Below the pieces are notes generated by a model that was given only the letters and a program-made list of their open reading frames with translations, made no database searches and was not told the origin of the DNA. Made by a program: the position numbers and the translations under genes. A stretch of 64,000 bases of DNA from Huiozyma naganishii CBS 8797 (Eukaryota; Ascomycota; Saccharomycetes; Saccharomycetales; Saccharomycetaceae). Of the stretch, positions 9,341-21,000 are shown piece after piece. Location: positions 558,001 through 622,000 of the forward strand of contig NC_035930.1 of the NCBI RefSeq assembly GCF_000348985.1, written 5' to 3'. Each line of letters starts with the position of its first letter. The stretch's first letter is position 1.

Positions 9341-10488
9341 TTATTGGAAACTTTTAAATTTTGTGGTCTTTCATATTGAAAGTTATTTAGAAGAATTCAT
9401 GTTAGATAAATGGACAAAACACTAATATTTTGAAAGCTTTTAGCTAGGATTTTTGTTCAGTACACTGTGTAAATGGTATATTTGTAACATATTTATGTGC
9501 ACATTGTCCAACGAGAATTTTGTTGCCAAACTACCTGTCTTTTCTTATCCTGCAAAATTTAACAGAGATATTGCAGTGTTCTGGAATCACGCTTTTTCCA
9601 GGAGTGTCACTGCGTACTGAGAAATTCCAGTAATCAAACTTTTTTAATCAATTTTGTTGGAAATAGAGATACGAACATGCACCCCGTGTGATGCAGAAGT
9701 TTCTATGTCTCTACGACGTTTCGTTACGTGGAATAGATGCTACAATTGGTGTTTATGACACGTCAACAGTATCCACGCGTCTGTACGCAGTCATCTACGG
9801 AATAGCGAAATAGTGGATAAAAATAAAGACGAGATATTTTACGTCGATTTGTTTTGTCAAAAACGAAATTAAGAATTTATAACGCATCGTGAATTTGTTT
9901 GATATTTCTTCCAGAATGAATCATATAAATAGCCACGATATAGGCCGTCGTCTCGAAGTAATTCTCAACACAGATTATTTCCAATCTGCTTATTTTTTAT
10001 TTATATTTTCTTTACATCTGTGAGGGCAAGAAACCGTTTATACAAGGTTTATAAAATAATTTATCTGATACTAAGATATGTCTTGGCAAAGAGAAACAAC
10101 TAACAACACGTTGAAAAGCTTCGAGAACTTCGTTCAAATTTATAGCAACAGACGCAAAAATAGGCCATTATCCCTTTCTTAGCAGCTATATTTTACCTCT
10201 TGCTTCTCGCATTTCACGTAACGTAAAAAACTTAATAGTGCGGCATGCAGATTTACGGTCAGTATCATATTCAACCTGTAAAAACACTAGTCTGCTCACA
10301 CAGCAAAACCGTGGAGTTTATCACGGAAAAATAGGTATAAAATATACTCGATACAAAGTAGCAATATTTTAATAAATAAAGAGGAGCGAAATAAAATAAA
10401 AACATTTTCACCATTCACGAGATCGAAGAGAATAAAGCAAAGATTGCAATATATAATTAGACAATGTCCTTGAGCGGCTTACGACATT
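9341..10488. repeat. tRNA-flanking AT-rich region with an LTR-like repeat (copy 1, conserved part about 9913-10107)
   Basis: Bases 9913-10107 match 13579-13748 in the same orientation. Shared blocks are GAATCATATAAA, CACGATATAG, GTCTCGAAGTAA and TCTTGGCAAAG followed by a TAACAAC run. The layout (TATA-like box, then the leader, then CAACA-type ends) and the location about 600-800 bases upstream of a tRNA gene suggest a decayed solo LTR of a Ty-type retrotransposon. A TGTTGGAAAT at 9655 resembles an LTR 5' end on the same strand. Exact ends and a 5-bp target duplication could not be fixed. I see no protein-coding gene in this interval. Confidence 0.5.
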
Positions 10489-12129
10489 TCATACCTGGTC
10501 AATTGTTTCATGTTCCTTTCTATACGATAGCAGCCAGTCTCTCCAAAGGAAGAGCATCATCAACCAGGCCATCAGCAAAGATGATATCCCAACGCTGAGG
10601 TTACACGTGAATAAAGGAGTGAACCCGCGATATTCGATTGCTTCGATTACTTGGTCGGTAGACTCCATAAATATTACTCCTCCGCATATCAAACAAAAGG
10701 ATGTTATCAATTCCGTGAGTGGTTTGGAAGGTCTAAAGTCCTTTGGGGGCTCGAAATAGAGAATCAAAAAAGTGATGATTCTAAAGAAGGAACCATAGGA
10801 TAGCAAATACCCCCACTGTGCATGTATTTTGGTGGATGCCTCTGATGCTTGTGCGTGTTGTGACATTAGTATGCCCGTCCAGAAAATTGTTAGTGCAGGG
10901 AAGGGGTTGGGGGAGTATCCTGGTGTCCCAGCAATGCACTCCTCCTTCGTGTTGGATCCGTCCGGATATAATGACCTTTCAAATCTCCATGTGTTCAGTT
11001 TTATCTCGGTCAACAGTCCGCTCAGGCCTGTACCAATGTAGATAAATGCAATCGATACATGCTGCAGATCCTTTGCCGACCAAGCACCACCACTACCGGC
11101 CAAATGCTCCAAGAATATATTTGTGGTCCCGTAGAAAAACACTAGGAACGATTCTATCCCTTCAACGGTAATAGTACCTTTTGGCAGAAACCGACTCGCT
11201 TTACCCTCAATCCCAGAATAAATCTTCCTGTTCCAGCTCCATCCGTAAGTTTCCCCCATGCCACAGTATCTAGCGAGTGAAACGAGACCCAGGATAAGGA
11301 ACACACCTCCCTTGATCCAATGTGCTAATAAATTGAAAATCCTTTGATTTTTGCCCAGTAGGTTTCCCACTGCCAGTCCAATGAACAACGTGACACCCAT
11401 GAGGAAAAATATGGGGACATTAGCCAATTCGGATACTACTCGTGAAACGGATCCCAATTTGAGGACGGACCGTCTTAGAATCGTGGACTGCTCAATCTTC
11501 GCCAAGAACCTTGAACTCTTTGGGTAGGAATAATCGTCGTACTCTTCTGTGGGGAGACCTACGATTGTCGCGTTACTTCCTGGAGATGCAGATCCTATAT
11601 CGTGCATGGGGACATCAGATACCAGGGCGTACTGGTTGGAATACATGTGTTGGTTAAGTTTATTGATACCTGTGGCTACGTAATGGGACATAAAGGAGAC
11701 CAACAGCACAACCCATGTACTCACGTAGATGTTGTTTGGGTACCAGTTTTCATCCATGGGGAAAGACCGCATGAAAGTACAGATCGATATAAAAGAAATA
11801 ATCAGCAGCGTTAAGTTGGCTGTCAGAGATGCCAAATACCACTTGGATCTGGCGCTATTCAGCACCAAGCACGCTGGGTATACGATGATTAAGCACGCGA
11901 TGAATGTGGTGATATGCAAATGGAGTGCGCCTCTGGACCCGAGTTCCGTCGTGAAGAAAGTCGTTGTGTTGTAACTCTCCCAGTATAGCCTTTCACCAGT
12001 TGTTAAATGCGCTCTTTCCAAGATGGGCATTCCATGCATATGTTTCGATTCAAAGGGGACTGGGGTCACCGCCCCTGTGGAGACGGCCTGTGTCATATGC
12101 GATGCAGTATCCGCATCCATTCCCATCAT
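10489..12129 (-). CDS. TVS1: Ytp1-family multi-spanning membrane protein Tvs1
   Basis: From the first in-frame ATG at 12129 the protein has 546 residues. It shows about ten hydrophobic spans, a His-rich lumenal start and the segments CGMGETYGWSWN, GTTNIFLEHLAG and HVSIAFIYIGTGLSGLL that mark the Ytp1/DUF2427 family. By position (next to tRNA-Ser(CGA) and BUD31) it corresponds to YCR061W, reported at the trans-Golgi/vesicle level with no settled biochemical role. The start is uncertain: the same frame continues upstream to 12183 without an ATG and encodes a good signal-peptide core (VVLLICTSAYCLTG). Tandem ATGs at 12190-12185 lie in a different frame, so a single-base indel or unusual initiation is possible. 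The S. cerevisiae protein is longer (about 630 residues). Confidence 0.8.
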   Translation of the reverse strand: MMGMDADTASHMTQAVSTGAVTPVPFESKHMHGMPILERAHLTTGERLYWESYNTTTFFTTELGSRGALHLHITTFIACLIIVYPACLVLNSARSKWYLASLTANLTLLIISFISICTFMRSFPMDENWYPNNIYVSTWVVLLVSFMSHYVATGINKLNQHMYSNQYALVSDVPMHDIGSASPGSNATIVGLPTEEYDDYSYPKSSRFLAKIEQSTILRRSVLKLGSVSRVVSELANVPIFFLMGVTLFIGLAVGNLLGKNQRIFNLLAHWIKGGVFLILGLVSLARYCGMGETYGWSWNRKIYSGIEGKASRFLPKGTITVEGIESFLVFFYGTTNIFLEHLAGSGGAWSAKDLQHVSIAFIYIGTGLSGLLTEIKLNTWRFERSLYPDGSNTKEECIAGTPGYSPNPFPALTIFWTGILMSQHAQASEASTKIHAQWGYLLSYGSFFRIITFLILYFEPPKDFRPSKPLTELITSFCLICGGVIFMESTDQVIEAIEYRGFTPLFTCNLSVGISSLLMAWLMMLFLWRDWLLSYRKEHETIDQV

Positions 12130-12183
12130 CTTCACAAAGTTCCCAGTCAGACAGTATGCGCTGGTACAGATCAAAAGCACCAC

Positions 12184-13578
12184 ACATCATACGAGCCCTG
12201 TTGGGCGGTTATCTTTTGCAACTCTTCCCTTTATTACATTTTTGTTCATTAAAATAAACTAAAATAAGGGACGTTTTTTGAGTCATCTGGGTGTTCAATG
12301 GAAAGAGTGTAATGTGGACGACAACAGGGATACCTACGGTCGATCATGAAGTTGAAGAGGGTGCGGAGGTGTCTGGTGTTGTAAGATACACTGCCACCTT
12401 TCTTGGGCTCTTGAAAAGGTGAATTTCTGTTGTCTTCAACTATGCAGTTCCGTATCCGAGTTCCAGGTAAGGTATGGCTGACCATTATTGTAACATCTTG
12501 TTTAAGAACTTGGTAGCTGTGTGGTCCCCTTGTCTGGGACACTGCACAATCTTTCTTGGAACGATGTCGCGCTGTTGTTCCCCGGAGCCTGGGAACGCAA
12601 AGTTGTGCAGTCTGGATAACAAGAAGAAAGGGCATGAGGATTGGTACCTAAGCCTGTGCAGAATTTCGTAACAATATGTATAGTTCTAATAATGGACTAT
12701 GTGGCACATGTATTTCTTGAGAAGATTCTCAATATTGTAGTATATGAGCACGTCATAACTCAAATATTTTTGCACATCTTCACACAGTCGAATTTGTTAG
12801 AGATGAGTATTATACTACAAATGATGCTCAGTCAAGCTTTCACAAACATTCACGCACGGAAGAGAGGACAAGACAAGCCGTTTCGTGATTTGTTTGTACT
12901 GGTCGCTGACGGGATTCAACATCATACTACGATAGGTGATCGAAGCTCTCGAAGGATCTTAGCTTGTTGTTGGTTGTTCCTCTGGACCAAGACATCTCAG
13001 GATGTAGTTGTTTAACCTGTATTATAGGAATTCTTGCCCTCACCGTAGTGAGAAAGAAACCTCTAAATAAAATATAAAATCAAATATTAATCTTGCTAAA
13101 ATTCTTCGAGAGAAACGAGCTATATCGTGTGCTTTTATATGGTTAACCCTGAGATGAATAAACCACTTCGTCCATGATGCAAACCTTTTCCTATTCGGCT
13201 ATTCCTAACCAAAGAGGAAATGTTTTGGCTTGTGTTAGCTTTCATTTTACGCGTTACTACCGAATCTGGGTAAAAACGCGTGAATGACAGCTGGCGAGAC
13301 CACTACCTCAATTGTAGCGTCTCTAATTTTACTTCTTACCGCATTTCTGTATTCATCTGCGGAATTCCAACAATAGGACTTATATGAAAACTGTATCGGT
13401 TTCTCTAAACAGAACTACGTAGCGTACATAATAGTCTCTAGAGATCTCTTTGAATATATCTTATCGCTGAAAAATATTGTTGTGAAAGCTTCCCCTTTTC
13501 AGGTGAGACAAAAATGTACTTATCTCACGGAAGATTATAGGGTTTGAACCTATAATTTCCAACAGTTTGTATTCTCAC
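12184..13578. other. Gene-poor region upstream of TVS1, at a synteny breakpoint
   Basis: This stretch holds only one ATG-started frame of note, 12635 to 12249 on the minus strand (128 codons). Its composition is not coding-like and I do not recognise it. TAH1, expected upstream of TVS1 from the S. cerevisiae order, is absent. The reverse strand has a TGTTGGAAAT at about 13563, resembling an LTR end. The rest is AT-rich sequence that looks like decayed repeats. Confidence 0.45.
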
Positions 13579-13748
13579 CAGGACGAATCATATAAACCCC
13601 ACGATATAGCTCGTTGTCTCGAAGTAAGTTCTCATAGATTATTTTTATTCTGTTCATTTTAGATATAATCTTCCTTACACACACCGCTATGGGTCATAAG
13701 ATAAGTTATATGAAATACTGTCTTGGCAAAGGAAAACAAGTAACAACT
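13579..13748. repeat. LTR-like repeat copy 2, upstream of tRNA-Leu
   Basis: This segment matches 9913-10107 in the same orientation (shared GAATCATATAAA, CACGATATAG, GTCTCGAAGTAA, TCTTGGCAAAG and TAACAAC). It lies about 600 bases upstream of the tRNA-Leu gene. Two diverged copies, each a few hundred bases upstream of a tRNA gene, are what old solo LTRs of Ty1/Ty3-like elements leave behind. No retrotransposon coding sequence is visible nearby. The following 13749-14350 holds only AT-rich sequence and an E-box CACGTG at 13926-13931. Confidence 0.5.
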
Positions 13749-14350
13749 AGATGAGATACTTTGAGAGTTTCGATCATGCAGATAGCACTTTTTTGAAGGC
13801 CATTTGTAGACCAGTTGCTGGGTTTTTTGAACTCGGGCGGGTATATACAAGAATATTTCGCTCTCTGTTTGAGAAAGGACGCAACAACTGTTGGAGTTGG
13901 TACTTATACGGTTACATATACACACCACGTGCTTGTCCACATTCTCTCCTGGACACTCAACACCGATCGTCTTTCAGAAAGATGTAAGCTCGAAAACCAG
14001 TCGCGTACTCCCGTGTCCGTGTCGGGCCTGGAAATGGGGGTTACAGAACCTGCAGTACTGTGTTTCAAAATACAATAACACTGAAACGTATCAGCATTAT
14101 GTGTTTGGGTCATGCTAAAGCTGTTACTACAACATCTTTATATAAACAGATAGTAGGTCATTACTCTCACACTGCGTTTAGTATGTCGTAGAAAACGGCA
14201 GAACAACTAAAATATCTTTTATTTGTGTTTATTTAAATACAGAGGTACGTATGTACCAGGATCTCTAAGTACTAATTATAGAGTGATTATATCCTTCAAT
14301 GGGTTATCTATATATTGTTGTGTTTGACTCCACAAAGAATAGTCACTCTT

Positions 14351-14456
14351 GGGAGTTTGGCCGAGTGGTTTAAGGCGTCAGATTAAGGTTTTACCAACAT
14401 TAAACTTTCACACTCTGATATCTTCGGATGCGCGGGTTCGAATCCCACAGCTCTCA
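14351..14456 (+). tRNA. tRNA-Leu, apparent anticodon AAG, with a 24-base intron
   Basis: The sequence begins GGGAGTTTGGCCGAGTGG and ends GGGTTCGAATCCCACAGCTC plus TCA, nearly the S. cerevisiae tRNA-Leu(UAG) body. The anticodon arm is TCAGA, loop TTAAGG and C, TCTGA, so positions 34-36 read AAG where S. cerevisiae has UAG. The 24-base intron sits after position 37. The acceptor stem pairs completely (with G-U pairs), and the T-stem has one C-A mismatch. AAG would be read as IAG after deamination and would serve CUU and CUC. A functional gene is likely; a decaying copy is the alternative because of the T-stem mismatch. Confidence 0.85.
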
Positions 14457-14783
14457 GTCAAGTTTTTTTTGCACTTGAAGGTGCCCGCACCTTCAAACGT
14501 TCCACCATCATCACCACGGTCGCTTCTTGCTGTAACTGCTTGGGCACTGAGTTCTTGGACAGTAGTAGAGACTCCGTCTCATTATTGTAACAGAATACAA
14601 AAGAGCTGAAAAATTTTACCGCAGAGCAAACAGAAAGGCGCGAGATGAGATGCCGACAACGCTACACTGTAACACCTACCGACCCAGCCGATCCCGCAGT
14701 CAATGGTTCTCTGAATCCAGTGTCCTTTGAGTCAATCGTCCTCTATAGCAGCAGCAGCGACACCTGTTACACAGTTATCTCCG

Positions 14784-14880
14784 TCACGTGCAGGATACAC
14801 ACTTTTGTTTCTTGACCCACACAAACTGTGGTGGCACCGGATGCCCTCCCCATCGGAAGCACCTCGGGAACGTATAAATA
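14784..14880 (+). promoter_or_regulatory. MET17 promoter: Cbf1 site, Met31/32 site and TATA box
   Basis: TCACGTG at 14784-14790 is a Cbf1 site and AAACTGTGG at 14823-14831 is the exact core bound by Met31/Met32. A TATA box TATAAATA follows at 14873-14880, about 130 bases upstream of the MET17 ATG. This order is the known Met4-dependent architecture of sulfur-assimilation genes: Cbf1-Met28 plus Met31/32 recruit Met4 when sulfur amino acids are scarce. The rest of 14457-15007 holds no gene that I can support. Confidence 0.85.
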
Positions 14881-14962
14881 AGTATCCGGAGGGGTACCAG
14901 AGGTCAATTGGATCTGGTCGAGTTGTTACTGGTTAGATCAACACTCCCAGACGACTTGTTAA

Positions 14963-16345
<1,383 letters not shown>

Positions 16346-18071
16346 ATTGGCCCAAAGGGTGGCGGACTAGGATAAACCAACCTGATTAATACCAAGAGCT
16401 CCAGATCTCTGCAGAACTGAATATAGAAAAATGTATATAATGACAGACAATTGTTTTGTAATGTATGTGTATTACCCAAGTTAATGATAAAATGTTTTCT
16501 CTGAATTATGGTACCTTATGGAAAACCTAAAACTCGTTATGATCAATTCAGAAGTGGAAGTGCAGTTTGATAACGTATGCAAAGTCATAGTAGGATTGTT
16601 CTATGACTTATCTATTATTCTTTTTAAGGTCTGGTATTTATGGACGGTATTGAAAGATACCGAACCAGTTACCTTGTGGTATCAAAGCTCTTCTCAAATT
16701 CTGGACTTATAACAATTGACACTACTGCATTTTGTAGTGTCTGCGTCATAAATTCATTTCAAGGAGAGACTCCCATTTTACCCTCACAAGAACATCTGGT
16801 AAGAGTTCAAGTAGGATGTGATCTTGTACTGGGTTTACGGTAAGTTGGATATTCTTGTTTCCGTCCTTTATGTAGTCATAATCAGTGTATCAGTTGTGTT
16901 TGGTTGTCTATGTATGTTTGGTCCCCCGTCGTTTCGTGGATCCGATATTCAGAGATATTCTTCTAAATTTCTCTTCCCGCTCTCTGTATATCTTAAATTA
17001 TTGTTTCTTTCAATTTTCTACAAACTGATATCTTGAAAAGAACTTGCTGAATATAGAAAATGACTATTATAGAGGTGATAAGATATCATCATAGGCATAA
17101 ACATTATATGAAACGAGAATGAAACGTGGCAACTATAGTGTTACGTGGCAACGATGTCGATACGTGGCAACTATGAAACGTATAACAATATTGCACGTAT
17201 GTCGCACTATGAAACATAATCCTATTCTGAGAATATCTGGGAAATTCTCACATATATAAAGACTCGTTATATCCATAGTATTGGTCTCTATCTTTCTGAA
17301 CATACAGAGGAGACCGTCGAACTTTATATTTAAATAGTATAACTAAGAAGTTAACTTTACCTACGTCATCTCTTAATCTCTACTCAAAATGGATAGTCAC
17401 GGCGAAAAAGACGATATCCAGCAGTTGTGGATGTGGACTAGGGTCAGACTAGGTTCTTATACAAGCTATATAATCTCAGTGGTAATCTAAGTATATATGC
17501 TAGTCTACCCATTGGTTGTATTTTGCTACGATTATTAGTTAATCTGTTATTTTTGGTTTTTTCCCGTTGTATTCCTTGGTTCATATTTAGAGAAGCTTCA
17601 AGGCCTGAAACAATCCTGCATGGCCTGGTTATATATGATTCGGAAACATCTGTAGGGCGCACTTATAAACAAATTCCTCATCCGGGTTCACAGTGTTCCG
17701 TGCCGTTGTATAATTGGTGGCCAGGGAGCTATATTCGGGGACTTCCCCAAATCATCCTAGCAATAAATAACCCCGTAAAAAAAATGGTACTCTACACCAA
17801 CTGAACAACCTCATCTAACCAGCGTGCGTAACTTGAAATGATATTCGCCATTTATGGTCCAAACACCGAAAATGCGCGACCTCCATTAGGCTCCTCATCT
17901 TACTTTTATAACCATGGAAAGACGAAATTGAGGTCGCACGACCAGCTCCGTCTCTCCTTGCATCTAACAAAATCTATTACTTATATCATACATTCTCACA
18001 CTACGACAAAAGTGCCTCTGAAAGGGCATCCAAAAACAAATACCCTTGTTATAAATAAAATGCTCCTCAGA
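16346..18071. other. 1.7-kb gap where ACO1 would be expected, with a short direct repeat array
   Basis: No aconitase sequence or other gene is recognisable here. The core ACGTGGCAAC occurs three times at 17124-17133, 17143-17152 and 17162-17171, with a regular 19-base period. It is followed by a TATA-like stretch around 17253-17260. This looks like a promoter or an old LTR U3 region, but the short frame from the ATG near 17390 soon ends. The few open frames here, including the one running into STT4 on the opposite strand, are not coding-like. Confidence 0.5.
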
Positions 18072-21000
18072 TCAATATGGAATCCCGTTTGTAAGTCTTT
18101 GGAACTCATCGTAACCAACCGTGAACAGACTCTCAAAACTCTTTCTAATCAGACCCTTCATGTACAGTGCTGCCTCGTGATCTGTTTTCCCAGGTTGGAA
18201 TCTGTTCTTCAAATTTTTGATAGTTTTGGTGCCCTTGAAACATGGCAACCCACTATCCAACATTGGCGTGATACATTCAATAATGAAGTCCATGTGTGCC
18301 CTGGCTGCCAAATAGGATTTGATACAAAGCTCCTCAAAATCTGCAAAAGCAGCCGTTTCACTAGATCCTCCCATTACTTTGACCATTTCCCTCGTCAACT
18401 TGAACGGAACAGCTTCAAATTTAACACCACCGGGGACAATGTCGAAAATAAACCCAAAATCAATGTGCAGACAGTGCCCCTGATCGTCGTACATAATGTT
18501 ACCGTTGTGCCTATCCTTGAATTGCAACAGGTACGATATCACACTGTAACCAGCCAACGATTTCACAAAGTTGTTCCGAGCATTCTGATATTCAATGCTA
18601 CTCTCGGGACCAAATTTACTGGTAAAGTACTCGTAAAGTCCATTAACAGCTTCACGACCTAACATGTCACGAGAAATCGAGTTCGGCAAAACATCAATGA
18701 CACCGCAACCAGGCGCCGTGGCAGTAACTCTGTAAGGGAAAACATACACATCCAGCCCAATAGTCGACCATATTGTTCGGAACAGTGAAATCAACTGCAG
18801 AGCCAGAACGTCTTGCCTACAATCATCACCCACTTTGAAAATAGCACTCTGCCATTTTTCAATATCTACAGGTTCACCCGTAATAGCGTCCTTGCATTTC
18901 TTCTTGATTTTAAAAGTAGCCATGAATGGAGCCTTTGCATGCGACTGCAAGGGTTTCCCACTGGTTCTATTAATCCCAATAACAACACCATCCGGGTTTG
19001 ATGGTAAGTAGACACCAGGTTCCACGACGATTTTGCTCATTTCTTCATCAATTTTTTGCTTCTTTTCTGCCTTGCTTTTCTTTATATACGGCTTCAGTTT
19101 ACCTGATATACCAGTAACTTCGTTGAAAAAGCCAAATTCTCTTTCATAAAAGTCCCGGTGTGCTTTACTGAACGTGCTAACCATTCTATTCCGAACTCTA
19201 TCAAGTGTTGGTTTTATTTCGTCTTCGATAACACCTTCATCATCCTTGTAGCAGTTTGCCAGTAAGTTCCAGATAATTTGATGAGCAAACAGTACACTAA
19301 TTTTAGCGGTGTCAATAATTAACTTTTCAACATACCCAGTACGATCGTATCTCAGACATTGTACAATTTGAGGAACGTAAAAGAATATCACATTCACATC
19401 ATACGATTCAACAGCATATACGCTGTATTGAAGAACAAAGAAGTTAGTCTCCCATTTAGGTAAAAACAAATTAATAGCCTTCAAAGGAGTTGCAGAAGAC
19501 CAGTACATTATCGGGTATAGCTCGTTTTTCTTAGCCTTGGTGCCTCCCAGGAACCTTTCAACAAATTCTGGTACCATGACACAGTTAAGGGGATATTTGC
19601 ACACTAACGAAGTCAAAAACTGTTCTAGTTTAGACACAGGGTAACGACTGACTATATTTGCAGCGAGTTGGGCATCTTTCTGGAATGCAGTCACGACCAC
19701 TAATTCGGTTAATTTATTTGAGTTTGGATTTTCAATGTTGTCAAGCGGCTCCAACCAAGTGGCTATGATATAAATCTCACTTGTTAAAAAAAACTCCAAC
19801 AACACGAACTCAGGACGACAGTACTCTTTGAAAATAGTGACATGTTTTGACAGCAATCCGAAGAACTCTTGAAGGATGGATATATCCGCCCTGATTTTTA
19901 GTAAATTCGAGCCAAATGGCCACGATTTGGGTTTCATAAACCAGCTCAAACCACCGTTGATGATAGAGCGACATAGCTTTCCTACGTGTTTCGTCTTTTG
20001 CTTCACGTTTTCGCTCATAACATTGACTCCGAGAATCAGTAATTCAAAACGAATCATACGAGCAAAAGGGTGTAAAGAAGCCGCATCCAGATTCTCCATA
20101 GCATAAAGTAGCGTAGTTGTAAAAATCTTCAATAAGAAGTCACTCTGCAACGAAGATCCTTCAAAGTGTGATGAAAAAAAATCAATTAGGTGCCGATGCG
20201 GTTGCATAGCTTTGGATGCTGCCTTTGCATTTCGATCAATATCTTTTTTGTCATATGGTGAATATTCCATCATTTGACATTCCTCACTAATCAATTCGTT
20301 GCTTTTTGAATACAGACCCTTCTTCTCATCAATTGAGCAAATCCAACAGTAACACACTTCAGCAAGCAATACGTGCGCTAGATCAGATCTATCTTTAACT
20401 ATTGTGAGCCACACGTTGATTGCGACTTTTAAAGAAAACGAAGTGAATACCTCAAAAGGTATATGAACAATGTCATAAATTAAGGATGCTGCATCCGAGT
20501 TTCCTAATACCAACAAAGAGACGGACATATCCAGAAAGTTTGTGATATCGTTTTCATAAACTTTTCTCTTAGTTAGAAGCTTTAATCTAATATCAGCCGC
20601 ATTGATCACAACCTTTGTTGCAATATCTGCAGTGGAAGAGGCAATTGCGGTGTCAACGAGATACTTGGATCTCCAAGAATGTTGGGAAATAAAGCCAGAA
20701 ACCGTGTCAATTTTTTTTGGAAATGCGTACTGAGCGTTAGACAATTCTCGATCAGCAGAAGAAATCGAACCAGCTATGTCAACAGCAAAGGAAACACCAA
20801 ATTTGACACTGTTAACTCGCTTGAATTGACTGAAGTCAGAAATGTAAGATTGCAGAAGTATTTTGATATCTTGATTTGCTCTGCTCAACAGGTATCTAAC
20901 CCATTCCCTGGCAGCCTGATTCAGCTTCTTGTGTGTTGCTATACGCCATTCTTTGGACGCTGGAAACAAGACCTTGGCAGGCGAGTGTTCCAAAGCAAAC

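Noticed and set aside
9999..10009. ATTTATATTTT, a match to the origin core consensus
   Set aside because: Single 11-bp matches are common in AT-rich DNA. It sits in the LTR-like repeat and nothing else supports an origin.
12249..12635. Minus-strand ATG frame of 128 codons upstream of TVS1
   Set aside because: Not protein-like in composition, no family recognised, and located in a repeat-rich gap. It ends in a stop and does not join TVS1 in frame.
17838..18662. Plus-strand frame of 274 codons overlapping the 3' end of STT4
   Set aside because: It is antisense to the highly conserved kinase domain of STT4 and its protein has no sensible composition.
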